Assembly (NCBI RefSeq): GCF_009728995.1
Contig: NZ_VTZW01000009.1
Span: 677,644-741,643, forward strand
Source: Streptomonospora sp. PA3
Lineage (GTDB): Bacteria; Actinomycetota; Actinomycetes; Streptosporangiales; Streptosporangiaceae
Direction: 5' to 3'
DNA length: 64,000 nucleotides
Shown here: piece by piece, positions 16,370-25,437 of the stretch
Numbering within the stretch: the first letter of the stretch is position 1
Layout: every line of letters begins with the position of its first letter
Made by a program: the position numbers and the translations under genes
The notes under the pieces: model-generated
Told to the model about the DNA's origin: nothing
The model's database searches: none
What the model saw: the letters and a program-made list of their open reading frames with translations, nothing else

Positions 16370-17161
16370 ATGCCTACTTTCGAGACGCCCGAACCGATCA
16401 CCGCCGAGATCCACATGTTCGTCGGAACCCTGCAGATCAACGCCGGCGACCGCTCCGACACCGCCGTCGACGTCCGCCCGCGCGACGCGGCCAAGGACGT
16501 CGACGTGCGCGCCGCCGAACAGGTCCGCGTCTCCTGCACCGACGGCCGGCTGCTGGTCGAGGAGCCCAGCACCGCGAGCCGGCTGCTCGTGCGCAACGGC
16601 GTGATCGACGTGACCGTGGACCTGCCGGCCGGATCGCGGATTCAGGCCGAGACCAGAGACGCCAACATCCGCTGCGAGGGACGCCTGGGCGCCTCCGACA
16701 TCACCACCACCAACGGCAGCATCACCCTGGACCGGCTGACGGGAGACGCCCGGCTCACCTCGGGGTACGGCTGGGTCCGCGCCCAGGAGATCGACGGCGG
16801 CGCCGCGGTCAAGACCTCCAGCGGCGCCATCACCCTCGGCACGGTCACCGGCCCCCTGCGCATGAACACCGCGCACGGCGCCATCGCCGTCGAGCGCACC
16901 CTCGACTCCGTCGAGGCCCGGACCGCACACGGCACCGTCCGGATCGGCGAGGTCGTCCGCGGCCGCGTGGACCTGGAGACGTCCTACGGCGAGCTGGAGA
17001 TCGGCATCCGCGAAGGCACCGCCGCCTGGCTGGACGTGGGCTCCAAGAAGGGCACCGTCCGCAGCTCCCTGGCAGAGGCCGAGGGCCCGGGCGACGCGGA
17101 GGAGACCGCCGAGGTCCGCGCCCGCAGCACCTGGGGCGACATCATCGTCCGCCGCACCTGA
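16370..17161 (+). CDS. DUF4097 family beta-strand repeat protein
   Basis: 263 residues built of short repeating strands with Asn/Ser/Gly turns (DVTVDLPAGSRIQAET, DITTTNGSITLDRL, GAAVKTSSGAITLG, MNTAHGAIAVER). This is the pattern of DUF4097 proteins, predicted to form a right-handed beta-solenoid like an adhesin shaft. There is no signal peptide or membrane segment, so it is predicted cytoplasmic. It lies between the RHH regulator and the DrrAB-type exporter, about 80 bases from each. It may be a scaffold or sensor for that unit; function unknown. Confidence 0.85.
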   Translation: MPTFETPEPITAEIHMFVGTLQINAGDRSDTAVDVRPRDAAKDVDVRAAEQVRVSCTDGRLLVEEPSTASRLLVRNGVIDVTVDLPAGSRIQAETRDANIRCEGRLGASDITTTNGSITLDRLTGDARLTSGYGWVRAQEIDGGAAVKTSSGAITLGTVTGPLRMNTAHGAIAVERTLDSVEARTAHGTVRIGEVVRGRVDLETSYGELEIGIREGTAAWLDVGSKKGTVRSSLAEAEGPGDAEETAEVRARSTWGDIIVRRT

Positions 17162-17242
17162 TCGCCGCGGCCGCTCGCCCGCCGCACCCGCTACCGCCCC
17201 TGAAGAAGCGCCGCCCGCGGCGCAGGAGAGAACGAGGCAGAC

Positions 17243-18241
17243 ATGACCACCCCGCACACCCCGCAACCGGCCGTCGCGGCCACCGGGCTGCGCGAGTCCT
17301 ACGGCGACCACGTCGTGCTGGACGGCATCGACCTGGACATCCCCGCCGGCACGATCTTCGCGCTGCTCGGCCCCAACGGCGCAGGCAAGACCACCGCCGT
17401 CAAGATCCTGTCCACCCTGATCCGCGCCGACGGCGGACAGGCGCGCATCCTCGGCCGCGACCTGGAGCAGGACCCCGACGCCGTGCGCGCCGCGATCGGC
17501 GTAACCGGCCAGTACTCGGCGGTCGACGGCCTCCTCACCGGCGAGGAGAACCTGATGCTGATGGCCGGCCTCAACCGCCTGGGCCGCCGCCGCGGCCGGC
17601 AGCGCGCCGCCGAGCTGCTGGAGCGCTTCGACCTGGCCGACTCGGCCGGGAAGCCGGCCTCCACCTACTCCGGGGGCATGCGCCGCCGGCTCGACCTCGC
17701 GATGACGCTGGTGGGCGCCCCCCGGCTGATCTTCCTCGACGAGCCGACCACCGGACTCGACCCCCGCAGCCGCCGCGGCATGTGGGAGATCATCCGCGAA
17801 CTCGTGGCCGGCGGGGTCACCGTCTTCCTCACCACCCAGTACCTGGAGGAGGCCGACCGGCTCGCCGACCGGATCGCGGTGCTGGACCGCGGCTCCATCG
17901 TGGCCGAGGGGACGGCGGACGAGCTCAAGCGCAGGATCCCCGGCGGCCACATCCGCCTGCGGTTCGCCGAGGCCCGAGCCCTGCACTCGGCCGAGCGCGC
18001 CCTCGGCGGGACGCGCGACGACGACGCGCTGGCGCTGCAGGTGCCCGGCGACGGCGGTGTGGACTCGCTGAGGGCGCTCCTCGACCGCATTGACGGCGCC
18101 TCCATCGAGGTCCAGGAGCTGTCCGTGCACACCCCCGACCTCGACGACGTCTTCCTGGCCCTGACCGGCCACTCCACCACCACCGGCGACGACGCACGAG
18201 ACGCCCGCGAGGGCGACGACACGAAAGCAGGCTCCCGATGA
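17243..18241 (+). CDS. ABC transporter ATP-binding protein, daunorubicin-resistance (DrrA) type
   Basis: 332 residues. Walker A is GPNGAGKT at 43-50, the Q-loop Gln is at about 90, the signature is SGGMRRRLDLA from 143, and Walker B is LIFLDEPTTGLDP around 162-174. A DrrA-type C-terminal extension (residues about 225-310) ends in an acidic tail. The protein powers an exporter with the permease whose ATG overlaps its stop. DrrAB systems export drugs, lipids or antibiotics; the substrate here is unknown. Confidence 0.92.
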   Translation: MTTPHTPQPAVAATGLRESYGDHVVLDGIDLDIPAGTIFALLGPNGAGKTTAVKILSTLIRADGGQARILGRDLEQDPDAVRAAIGVTGQYSAVDGLLTGEENLMLMAGLNRLGRRRGRQRAAELLERFDLADSAGKPASTYSGGMRRRLDLAMTLVGAPRLIFLDEPTTGLDPRSRRGMWEIIRELVAGGVTVFLTTQYLEEADRLADRIAVLDRGSIVAEGTADELKRRIPGGHIRLRFAEARALHSAERALGGTRDDDALALQVPGDGGVDSLRALLDRIDGASIEVQELSVHTPDLDDVFLALTGHSTTTGDDARDAREGDDTKAGSR

Positions 18242-19035
18242 CCGCCCTGACCCGCACCGCGAGCGATTCGGCCACCATGCTGGGCCGCCGACTGCGGCAC
18301 ATGCGCCGCTACCCGTCCCTGACGCTGATGCTGGCCGGCATGCCGATCGTGCTGCTGCTGATGTTCGTCTACGTCTTCGGCGGCGCCATGGGCGACGGTC
18401 TGGAGGGCCCCGGCGGCACCGGGGGCCGCGCCGCCTACCTCGACTACATCGTCCCCGGGATCCTGCTGCTCACCGTGGCCATGGTCGCCCAGGGCACGGC
18501 GATCTCGGTCGCCACGGACATGACCGAGGGGATCATCGCCCGGTTCCGCACCATGGACATCGCCCGCGTCTCGGTGCTGACCGGCCACGTGGTCGGCGCC
18601 CTGGTCCAGACCCTGCTGGCGCTGGCGATCGTGACCGGGGTGGCCGTGCTGCTGGGCTTCCGCCCCGATGCGGGCCCGGTGGAGTGGGCCGCCGCGCTGG
18701 GCCTGCTGCTGGTGGTCACCTTCGCGCTGACCTGGACGACCGTGGCGCTGGGGCTGGTCGCCGACAGCGTGGAGACGGCCAGTAACACCCCCATGCCGCT
18801 GATGTTCCTGCCGTTCCTCAGCAGCGGGTTCGTGCCCACCGACACGCTGCCGACCGGGCTGCGGTGGATCGCGGAGTACCAGCCCTTCACCCCGATCAGC
18901 GACACCCTGCGCGGGCTGCTGATGGGCACCCAGGTCGGTGAGAGCGCGGTCGTGGCGCTCGCGTGGTGTGCCGGCATCGCACTGGTCTCCTACGTCTGGG
19001 CCAAGCGGCTCTACAACCGCGACCCCGCCCGCTAA
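18238..19035 (+). CDS. ABC-2 type exporter permease, DrrB-like
   Basis: 265 residues with about six membrane segments and the ABC-2 family pattern. A soluble N-terminus leads into LTLMLAGMPIVLLLMFVYVF, and the region LMFLPFLSSGFVPTDTLP followed by EYQPFTPISDTLRGLL is diagnostic of DrrB proteins. ATGA overlap with the ATPase gene. It is the channel of a two-gene exporter under presumed control of the upstream RHH protein. A hairpin follows 15 bases after the stop. Confidence 0.92.
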   Translation: MTALTRTASDSATMLGRRLRHMRRYPSLTLMLAGMPIVLLLMFVYVFGGAMGDGLEGPGGTGGRAAYLDYIVPGILLLTVAMVAQGTAISVATDMTEGIIARFRTMDIARVSVLTGHVVGALVQTLLALAIVTGVAVLLGFRPDAGPVEWAAALGLLLVVTFALTWTTVALGLVADSVETASNTPMPLMFLPFLSSGFVPTDTLPTGLRWIAEYQPFTPISDTLRGLLMGTQVGESAVVALAWCAGIALVSYVWAKRLYNRDPAR

Positions 19036-19050
19036 CGCACGGGCGCGCAC

Positions 19051-19085
19051 CGCCGCCTCCTCCCGCGATGCGGAAGGAGGCGGCG
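19051..19085 (+). terminator. Hairpin terminator after the DrrAB unit
   Basis: Arms CGCCGCCTCCT and AGGAGGCGGCG form an 11-bp perfect stem with a 13-nt loop just after the exporter permease and before a convergent gene. No T-run follows. Confidence 0.6.
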
Positions 19086-19162
19086 TCGCGCTTGCCCCAC
19101 CCGCTCCGGACCGGACCGGCTGCGCAGACCCGCGCGGCAGAGCCGGGAGCGGGACCGGCGGA

Positions 19163-19741
19163 TCAGGCGCCGGCGCCGGGAGGCCCGTCGAGCACTCGGG
19201 GCACGTATTCGAGGAGCTGGAGGCGGCCGTCGAAGGTGCGGCTGTCGACCAGGTCGAGGGCGACGTCGGGATACCCGTCGAAGATGCGGTCCCTACCGGT
19301 CGCGCCGGTGATGACCGGGAAGACGACCACGCGGAAGCGGTCCACCACCCCGGCTCGTAGCAGCGACCGGCACAGGCTGAGACTGCCGATGGTACGCAGC
19401 GGGCGGGATTCGCGCCGCTTCATCTCCCGCACCGCCTCGACCGCGTCCTGCTCGACCAGCTCGGAATTGGCCCACGACAGCGGCCTCTCCAGGGTCGAGG
19501 AGAACACCGCCTTGGGCAGCGCGGTCAGCATGGCGAAGGAGGGGTCGTCGGGCATATCTGCGGCGAAGGCGGACATCAGCCGGTATGTCGTGGCTCCCAT
19601 GAGGGCGACGTGCTCGGTCTCGGCCCCCTTCTCGGTCCAGGCGAGATACTCGGGCACCTCCATGCCCCACAGGCCCGGCCAGCCCTCGGCGGCGCCGTAA
19701 CCGTCGAGGGAGATGATGAAATCGACCATGAGGTCCGACAT
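19163..19741 (-). CDS. Dihydrofolate reductase family (RibD C-terminal-like) protein
   Basis: 192 residues with the RibD-C/DHFR-like pattern: an early FIISLDGYGA strand and loop, LMGATTYRLMSAF, KAVFSSTLERPLSW, the GSLSLCRSLLRAGVVDRFR nucleotide-binding helix region, and a C-terminal strand near LLEYVPRV. Actinomycetes carry many such paralogues, presumed NADPH-dependent reductases of unknown substrate; this one is unlikely to be the housekeeping folate enzyme. Single gene, convergent with the DrrAB unit. The 269-bp gap on its upstream side shows no recognisable element. Confidence 0.85.
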   Translation of the reverse strand: MSDLMVDFIISLDGYGAAEGWPGLWGMEVPEYLAWTEKGAETEHVALMGATTYRLMSAFAADMPDDPSFAMLTALPKAVFSSTLERPLSWANSELVEQDAVEAVREMKRRESRPLRTIGSLSLCRSLLRAGVVDRFRVVVFPVITGATGRDRIFDGYPDVALDLVDSRTFDGRLQLLEYVPRVLDGPPGAGA

Positions 19742-20010
19742 CGCGTTTCCTTCCGTCGGGCGGGGCTGCGGTCAGGGCGCCCTCCGGTCGATTCCGCACC
19801 GGTTGGGGCGTCCGACGATTACGACCGGCCGCGGAGGCGAAACTCATCGCCCGCAGCCGGCTGTGTGCGGGTAGCGTTTCGACAGCCGAGAGGGCCCGCG
19901 GCAGTGGAGGCGAGGACGGTTCGGCCCCGCCCGTGCCGCGGGGCGCCGACTCTCGGGTGCCCCGCGCCGCGCCGGTGCACGCGCCGGGCCGATCGTGAAA
20001 GGAGCGGGTC

Positions 20011-20730
20011 GTGAGCCGTCGTTTCGAGGAACTGGACTGGCGACCGACGCCGATGGGCGACCTTGTGCTGCGCCGCAGGTGGGACCCTGTGCTGGGCTGC
20101 GACGTGCACGAGATCAAGCTGGGCGAGGAGTTCCTGATGTCCAGCGCGTTCACGGCGGCCGAGGAGGCGATGGCCCGGCTGGCGCTGGCCGAGGTGCCCC
20201 GGCAGGAGGGTGTCGAGGTGGCGGTGGGCGGCCTCGGGCTCGGGTTCACCGCGCAGGCCGTGCTCCAGCACGCCGGTGTCGAGTCCCTAGTGGTCGTGGA
20301 GGCGCTGCCCGAGGTCGTCGAGTGGCACGAACGCGGACTCATCCCCGCGGGCGAGGAGCTCTCGGCCGACGGGCGGTGCCGGTTCGTCGAAGGGGACTTC
20401 TTCGCGCTGGCCGACTCGGAGGCGGGCCTGGACCCCCGGGAGCCCGAACGCCGCTTCCACGCCGTCCTGGTCGACATCGACCATTCGCCGGCCCACCTGC
20501 TGGCCGAGGGCCACGCCGGCTTCTACCGCGCCGAGGGACTGCGGCGCCTGGCGCGGTTCCTGCACCCGGGCGGCGTCTTCGCGCTGTGGTCCAACGATCC
20601 GCCGGAGGCGCGCTTCTCCGCCGAGCTCGGCGCGGTCTTCGCCGAGGTGCGCGCCGACGTCGTAACCTTCCCCAACCCCCTCCAGGAGCGCGACGCCGCC
20701 AACACCGTCTACATCGGGCAGACCCCGTAG
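20011..20730 (+). CDS. Spermidine-synthase-like class I methyltransferase-fold protein
   Basis: 239 residues with a Rossmann-like core: VAVGGLGLGFTAQAVLQ resembles the nucleotide-binding loop, LVVVEALPEVVEWH supplies the acidic residue, and FHAVLVDIDHSPAHLL and GGVFALWSNDPP follow as in spermidine-synthase relatives. It lacks the exact GGGDG loop of true spermidine synthases, so aminopropyl transfer is not assured. A GTG start follows the GAAAGGAGCGGGTC ribosome binding region. It stands alone with unknown substrate. Confidence 0.72.
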   Translation: MSRRFEELDWRPTPMGDLVLRRRWDPVLGCDVHEIKLGEEFLMSSAFTAAEEAMARLALAEVPRQEGVEVAVGGLGLGFTAQAVLQHAGVESLVVVEALPEVVEWHERGLIPAGEELSADGRCRFVEGDFFALADSEAGLDPREPERRFHAVLVDIDHSPAHLLAEGHAGFYRAEGLRRLARFLHPGGVFALWSNDPPEARFSAELGAVFAEVRADVVTFPNPLQERDAANTVYIGQTP

Positions 20731-20818
20731 GGCGCGCCGATCCGCCCGCGCGGCGGCGGGACGGGGCGCGCCCGGTCGCGGCGGTCGCGGAGGGGGCCGC
20801 CGGAGACGGGCGCCGGTG

Positions 20819-20953
20819 TCAGCGCTTGCGGAAGAGCTTGGCCAGCGCCCGGAACGGCAGGGTGACCACCGTGACGACGGCATGGGCGATGGCGCCTATG
20901 ACGGACGCGATGGCGTTTGCGATGGTGCGCAGTACATCAGCGATACGAGACAT
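20819..20953 (-). CDS. LPFR-motif small protein (44 residues)
   Basis: A 44-residue peptide with a hydrophobic helix (IANAIASVIGAIAHAVVTVV) followed by TLPFRALAKLFRKR. The hydrophobic stretch plus LPFR and basic end match the LPFR-motif small proteins of actinomycetes, recalled from family knowledge and not searched. The basic end suggests a single membrane-associated helix with a cytoplasmic tail. No ribosome binding site is evident before the ATG, so a leaderless message is possible. Role unknown; it stands between two methyltransferase-fold genes without overlap. Confidence 0.6.
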   Translation of the reverse strand: MSRIADVLRTIANAIASVIGAIAHAVVTVVTLPFRALAKLFRKR

Positions 20954-21020
20954 GCGGGCCCGCTACCCGCGGCGCGCTTCGCCTATCGCCGCCGTGCGCG
21001 AATGCGGCGCCGATCCCGCA

Positions 21021-21620
21021 TCACGCGGCGGTACGACTGAACCGGTACCACTTCGGTGCGGTCCGGTTCATCGGCCATCCCAGATGGGCGGTGTCCGCAT
21101 CCTCCACCGAGGACAGCTCCCACTGCGGAAACGCGGCTTCGACCTCCGCCCGCGACACCCCCTCCACGAGCCGCTGATACCGCGAGGGCCCGAAGGCGAG
21201 CATCAGCAGGACGGCCCCCGGCGCGGCGAGCGCCGTCACCCCCCGCCCGGCCGCCGCCCGCTGCCGCGCATCCAGCCCCTGGAAGCAGCCGATGTCGATG
21301 AAGAGGTCGAACACGCCCAGGCCGGCCGACTCCAGGTCGGTCGCGTCCCCCACGACGTAGGAGACCTCCGCCGGGCCCTTGTTCCGGGCGGCCTCGATCG
21401 CCTGCGGCACGACGTCGACGCCCACCGCCTCCCACCCGCGCCGGGCCAGCTCGGGGGTGAACCCCCCGCGGCCGCAGCCGATGTCCAGGGCCCGCGCCGG
21501 CCCGTCCGGCCGCTGCCGCACCTCGCGGTCGAGCAGAGCGCCGAGCCGGGCCCCGGCCACGGGGCCGTAGCGCTCCCACGGCGTGATGCCGAACCGGTAC
21601 ATCCAGGCGTATTTCGTCAT
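21021..21620 (-). CDS. Class I SAM-dependent methyltransferase
   Basis: 199 residues with motif I DIGCGRG at 46-52, an acidic motif II in VGVDVVPQAIE, and VVGDATDL plus FDLFIDIGCFQGL at the motif III and post-motif positions. These are the SAM-binding features of class I methyltransferases. The C-terminal FPQWELSSVEDAD and WYRFSR segments resemble small-molecule O-/N-methyltransferases. Substrate not predictable. It lies upstream of the minus-strand esterase/symporter unit's 3' end but with an 83-bp gap, so it is probably separately transcribed. Confidence 0.85.
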   Translation of the reverse strand: MTKYAWMYRFGITPWERYGPVAGARLGALLDREVRQRPDGPARALDIGCGRGGFTPELARRGWEAVGVDVVPQAIEAARNKGPAEVSYVVGDATDLESAGLGVFDLFIDIGCFQGLDARQRAAAGRGVTALAAPGAVLLMLAFGPSRYQRLVEGVSRAEVEAAFPQWELSSVEDADTAHLGWPMNRTAPKWYRFSRTAA

Positions 21621-21703
21621 GGCCTTACGCTAAGCGGGCCCGCCGGAGCGGGCCCGCCGCCCCACCGCTTGCGCCTGCCGCGCCCGGCCGCGGGGACCTG
21701 GTG

Positions 21704-23386
21704 TCAGCGTGTACACACGAAGCTGTCGGCACTGCTCGGGTCCCCCGAGCGGTAGCGCGGCCAGAGCGGGTACTCGCACAGCGGCCGGGACCTGTCGCCG
21801 CCCGCGTCGGCGGCGACCGGATCGGCGGGCGGGCGCCGGTCCTCCACCCACCGTTCGAGCGCGGTGACCGAGTCCCAGCTCGCGGCGAAGGCGGGATCGC
21901 CGACGTTGGCGTGGTTGGCGCCCGGCACGACGTAGTAGCGCAGGAACCGCTCGGTCCGCTTGGGCCCGACCGCCTCGACCACCCGCTCGTAGTAGTCGTT
22001 CGTCGCACGGTGGGAGACGAGTTCGTCCGCGGCCCCGTGGATCAGCAGGAGCTTTCCGCCGGCGCGCTGGAACGGGCGCAGGTCGGCGTCGTTGACGTCC
22101 TGGAGGGTCGACAGGTGGCTGATCCGCTCCCGCCACCTGCCCGGCCGCGCGGGGTCGACGGACAGTGCGCCGCGGCCGGGATCGCGGGTCAGGAAGTGCT
22201 TGACCCACTGGTCCCAGTACTGCATCCCGTAGCCGCTGGTCAGCGGCATCGGATCCGCGGGGGCGGTGCTGCCGAATCCCAGCAGCGGCGTCCGCATGTC
22301 CGCGCCCGACAGGAACGGAAAGCCCGGGTAGCCTTGCTCGCCGCTGGCGATCCCGTAGGGCCAGGACCACTCCGAGGAGATGGCGCGCACCGCGTCGATC
22401 TGGCGGTCGGACAGGCACGCGGCGCCGGTGTCCTCGCCGCCGGGGCACCGCAGCTCTTGGGGATCGAAGTCGCAGGCCGACACGTTCGAGACGATCCCGT
22501 CCTCCAGTCCGTCGCGGCCGTCGCAGGACGCGATGACGCTGTCGTAGAGCAGGCCCTGCTTCTCGGGCCCGGGGAAGGCGCCGGGCTGCGCCAGGAGGCG
22601 GGTGGCGTGGCCGAGGTAGAGCACCTCCGCCAGGTTGTTCCACGCCGGGTAGGCGGAGATGACGCCGTCGAAGGCCTTGGGCCACCGCTGGGCCACGGCC
22701 AGCGCCTCGCGCCCCCCGGTCGAGCCGCCGGCGAAGTAGGTGTGCTTGGGCTTGGCGCGCCCGGTCCGGCGGATCAGGTACAGCGCCGCGTCATGGGTCT
22801 TCTTCAGCGCGTCGCCGGTCGCGAAGTTGCGCAGCGCCTCGTCGTTCATCGCGAACGAGCCGTCCAGCGACGGGACGGGGTGGGCGGCCGGGTCCGCCTG
22901 GTGCCCCGAGTCGCTCGCGTAGGTCGCATACCCGCGCGCCAGCGGGCTCGGCTCGTCCGCCGGCCCGAAGGCCACGTTCGCCGTGACGTCGGGGACGGTG
23001 CCGTTGTAGCCGCCGCCTCCGAACATCATCGCCTTGCGGTTCCAGTCCACCGGTACGGCCAGGCGCATCCGGATGTCGGGAGCGGAGCGGTCGATCGGGT
23101 GCAGCGCGGCGTCCAGGCGGCAGTAGCGCACGCTTTGGCCGCTGACGTCCTCTGTCACCACCGAAGCCGCGGTGACGTCGCCGCCCCGCGTCGGCAGGGT
23201 GATGGCGGAGGCGGGGATCTCCCGCCCGTCCAGCCCCGCGCACCGCGTCGGCCTGCCGGCCTGCTCGGCCGGGTCGGCCGCCGCCGGCGGGGCGATCGCC
23301 GCGGTGCCCACCACGGCGGCGGCCACCGCCGTCACCAGGCCGGTGCGCGCCGCGGCCGATGCGCGCGCCTTCCCCCCGGGCCTCAC
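21704..23386 (-). CDS. Secreted tannase/feruloyl esterase family hydrolase
   Basis: 560 residues. A twin-Ala-rich signal peptide (VTAVAAAVVGTAAIAPPAAA) precedes an alpha/beta-hydrolase with GGSTGGR and Ser222 as nucleophile, Asp454 in HGAADELVSH, and His492 in VPGANHANV, the triad of the tannase/feruloyl-esterase family. Cysteines are numerous in the lid region, as in secreted members. It should cleave esters of aromatic acids such as ferulic or gallic acid. The GTG start overlaps the stop of the symporter gene (GTGA), so release and uptake are translationally linked. This start gives a proper signal peptide, while the longer open frame does not. Confidence 0.82.
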   Translation of the reverse strand: MRPGGKARASAAARTGLVTAVAAAVVGTAAIAPPAAADPAEQAGRPTRCAGLDGREIPASAITLPTRGGDVTAASVVTEDVSGQSVRYCRLDAALHPIDRSAPDIRMRLAVPVDWNRKAMMFGGGGYNGTVPDVTANVAFGPADEPSPLARGYATYASDSGHQADPAAHPVPSLDGSFAMNDEALRNFATGDALKKTHDAALYLIRRTGRAKPKHTYFAGGSTGGREALAVAQRWPKAFDGVISAYPAWNNLAEVLYLGHATRLLAQPGAFPGPEKQGLLYDSVIASCDGRDGLEDGIVSNVSACDFDPQELRCPGGEDTGAACLSDRQIDAVRAISSEWSWPYGIASGEQGYPGFPFLSGADMRTPLLGFGSTAPADPMPLTSGYGMQYWDQWVKHFLTRDPGRGALSVDPARPGRWRERISHLSTLQDVNDADLRPFQRAGGKLLLIHGAADELVSHRATNDYYERVVEAVGPKRTERFLRYYVVPGANHANVGDPAFAASWDSVTALERWVEDRRPPADPVAADAGGDRSRPLCEYPLWPRYRSGDPSSADSFVCTR

Positions 23387-25284
23387 CGCCGGTCCCCTTC
23401 CTCGGCCGGGCGCGCGGGCCGCACGGGTTCGCCGACCGCGCCCGCGTCCAGGTCGTGGCGGAGCCAGGTCTGGTAGAGGCCCGTGTACAGCAGCGGCGCC
23501 ACCACCGCGGTCACCGGCCAGATCACGTAGAGGAAGAGCGCAGTGGAGGTGGGCAGGCCGCCGAGGGTGCCCTGGCCGCCCAGCGTCGCGTGGGCGATCG
23601 CGAACAGCACCGCGAGTACGGCGCCGAAGGCCGCCACCTGGCCCACCGCGGCCCGCGACCACAGATCGCGCCGGTTGAGCGCGCCCATCAGCATCAGCAC
23701 CGTCGTCAGCACGGGCACGGCGTAGTACACCAGGAACCACCAGTCGAAGAGCATCCCGGCGGTCGCGGCCGCCAGGGTGGCGAAGGCGGCGGCGACCAGG
23801 GCGTCGACGCGGCCGCCGCCCAGCGCGCCGTCACCGGTCAGCTCCGCGAACCGCGCCGCCGACGTCCGGGAGGGTGCGGCGACGGACACGGCGGCGAAGA
23901 GCAGGATCCCCAGGCAGATGACCGCTCCGCCGGACTGCAGGTACGCCGGCAGGGTGACCGCGCCCTCCGCGGTCAGGACGGTCAGCGCGAGGTTGGCGAC
24001 GATGCCGAAGACCACCGCGACGGTGGTGGCCGGCGCCGTGGCGCGGCGCCAGTACAGGCCCAGGACCAGCGGCCCGAAGATGGCGGCCGCGAACGCCGCC
24101 CAGCCGATCGCGCCGAGGATGAAGACCACTTGGGACAGGTAGAGCGCGAAGACCAGGGAGCACGCGACGACGAGTGCGCTGGCGACGCGCGCCCACAGCA
24201 GCTCCCGCCTGACCCGGATCCCCAATGCCCCGGTGACGTCGCGCATCAGCGCCGACGCCCCCACGGCGATGAAGGAGTTCGCGCTGGACATGATCGCCGC
24301 GAGCAGTCCGGCGAGGACGAAGCCGGCGAACGCGGGGGAGACCATGTTGTCCAGGAACCAGGTGGCGGTGTTGTCGATGTTCTCCAGTTCGGGCGCGCGC
24401 CCGTCCATGGTCAGTCCGCGCGTGGCCATCCCGACGCCGAGGGCGAAGAGGGTCGTCACGGCGTAGGCCACTCCCGCGACCAGGGCGCCCCACTTCAGCT
24501 CGGAGGCCGAACGCAGCATCAGGAACTTGGTGATCAGCTGCGGCTGCGCCGCGGCGCCGAGGATGGCCAGCAGCACGAAGGTCCAGATCCAGGTCAGCGG
24601 CTGGGTGCCGTCGATGCGCAGGAACGAGGCGTCCTGGGCGGCGATGCTGTCGAGCATCGGCCCCCAGCCGCCGAGGGTGCTGGTGGCGAGGAAGAAGATG
24701 CCGACGGACATGGCCACCATGAGCAGGCCCTGGATGAAGTCGGTCCAGGCGCCGGCGAGCATCCCGCCGACGATCGTGTAGAGGGCGACCACGGCCGAGC
24801 CGATCAGGGCGCCGGTGGTCGTGGAGGTGCCGAAGATCAGGGCGACGATGACGCCGATCGCGGTGACCTGGGCGGTCATGTAGGCGACCGCTCCGATGAA
24901 CATGGCCACCGACATGGCCAGATGCGCCGAGCGGCCCGGGTATCGGAGCCGGATCACATCGGGGATCGAGTAGACCTCGTGCTCCCGGGCCAGCCGGAAC
25001 AGCCGGCTGCCGAGCAGGAACCAGGACAGCGCGAAGGCCAGGGGCACGAAGAGCGCCGCGGCGACGATCGCCTGCACGCCCCACGCGTAGGTGTTGGCGG
25101 TGTGGCCGATCATGCCGAAACCGCTCTGGATGGAGGCGAACGTACCGACCGCCATCACCAGAAAGCCCAGTGTCTGGCCGGCGACCAGGAAGTCCCTCGA
25201 CGACTTCACCTTCGACCTCGCCCAGTAACCGATACCGAGCATGAGCGCGAAGTAGATCAGGATGAACACGATCGCTGAGTCCAT
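23383..25284 (-). CDS. Sodium:solute symporter (SSS family)
   Basis: 633 residues with around 14 membrane segments. The N-terminus IYFALMLGIGYWARSKVKSS followed by RDFLVAGQTLG, and the HTANTYAWG, YTIVGGMLAGAWTDFIQG and FAGFVLAGLLAAIMSSANS segments, are hallmarks of the SSS fold, including the Na+-binding Ser pair region in MSSANS. It should import an organic acid or similar anion with sodium. It is co-translated with the esterase downstream and divergent from a TetR gene. An aromatic or hydroxycinnamic acid released by that esterase is a reasonable but unproven substrate. Confidence 0.9.
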   Translation of the reverse strand: MDSAIVFILIYFALMLGIGYWARSKVKSSRDFLVAGQTLGFLVMAVGTFASIQSGFGMIGHTANTYAWGVQAIVAAALFVPLAFALSWFLLGSRLFRLAREHEVYSIPDVIRLRYPGRSAHLAMSVAMFIGAVAYMTAQVTAIGVIVALIFGTSTTTGALIGSAVVALYTIVGGMLAGAWTDFIQGLLMVAMSVGIFFLATSTLGGWGPMLDSIAAQDASFLRIDGTQPLTWIWTFVLLAILGAAAQPQLITKFLMLRSASELKWGALVAGVAYAVTTLFALGVGMATRGLTMDGRAPELENIDNTATWFLDNMVSPAFAGFVLAGLLAAIMSSANSFIAVGASALMRDVTGALGIRVRRELLWARVASALVVACSLVFALYLSQVVFILGAIGWAAFAAAIFGPLVLGLYWRRATAPATTVAVVFGIVANLALTVLTAEGAVTLPAYLQSGGAVICLGILLFAAVSVAAPSRTSAARFAELTGDGALGGGRVDALVAAAFATLAAATAGMLFDWWFLVYYAVPVLTTVLMLMGALNRRDLWSRAAVGQVAAFGAVLAVLFAIAHATLGGQGTLGGLPTSTALFLYVIWPVTAVVAPLLYTGLYQTWLRHDLDAGAVGEPVRPARPAEEGDRR

Positions 25285-25322
25285 GCGGCTCTCCTTCTGT
25301 GGCCCGAACTCCCCCGTGCTGT

Positions 25323-25341
25323 CATACTACGCAGTATTATG
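25323..25341. promoter_or_regulatory. Candidate TetR operator
   Basis: CATACTACGCAGTATTATG is an imperfect palindrome: CATA, TAC, GTA and TATG are symmetric about a 3-bp centre, with one mismatched pair. It lies 39 bases from the symporter start in the intergenic stretch shared with the divergent TetR gene, a standard position for control of both. Confidence 0.55.
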
Positions 25342-25437
25342 TGAGTCAGGACACAACAGTCAACAGGGTGGGCAGTCGGGGAACTGCCGGCGGTGAGACT
25401 GATGCGGGCTCACCGCAGCGCGCGAGGAGGAGAATCG

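Noticed and set aside
23359-25278. 639-codon open frame antisense to the sodium symporter
   Set aside because: Charged low-complexity translation; the sense strand is a full SSS family protein.
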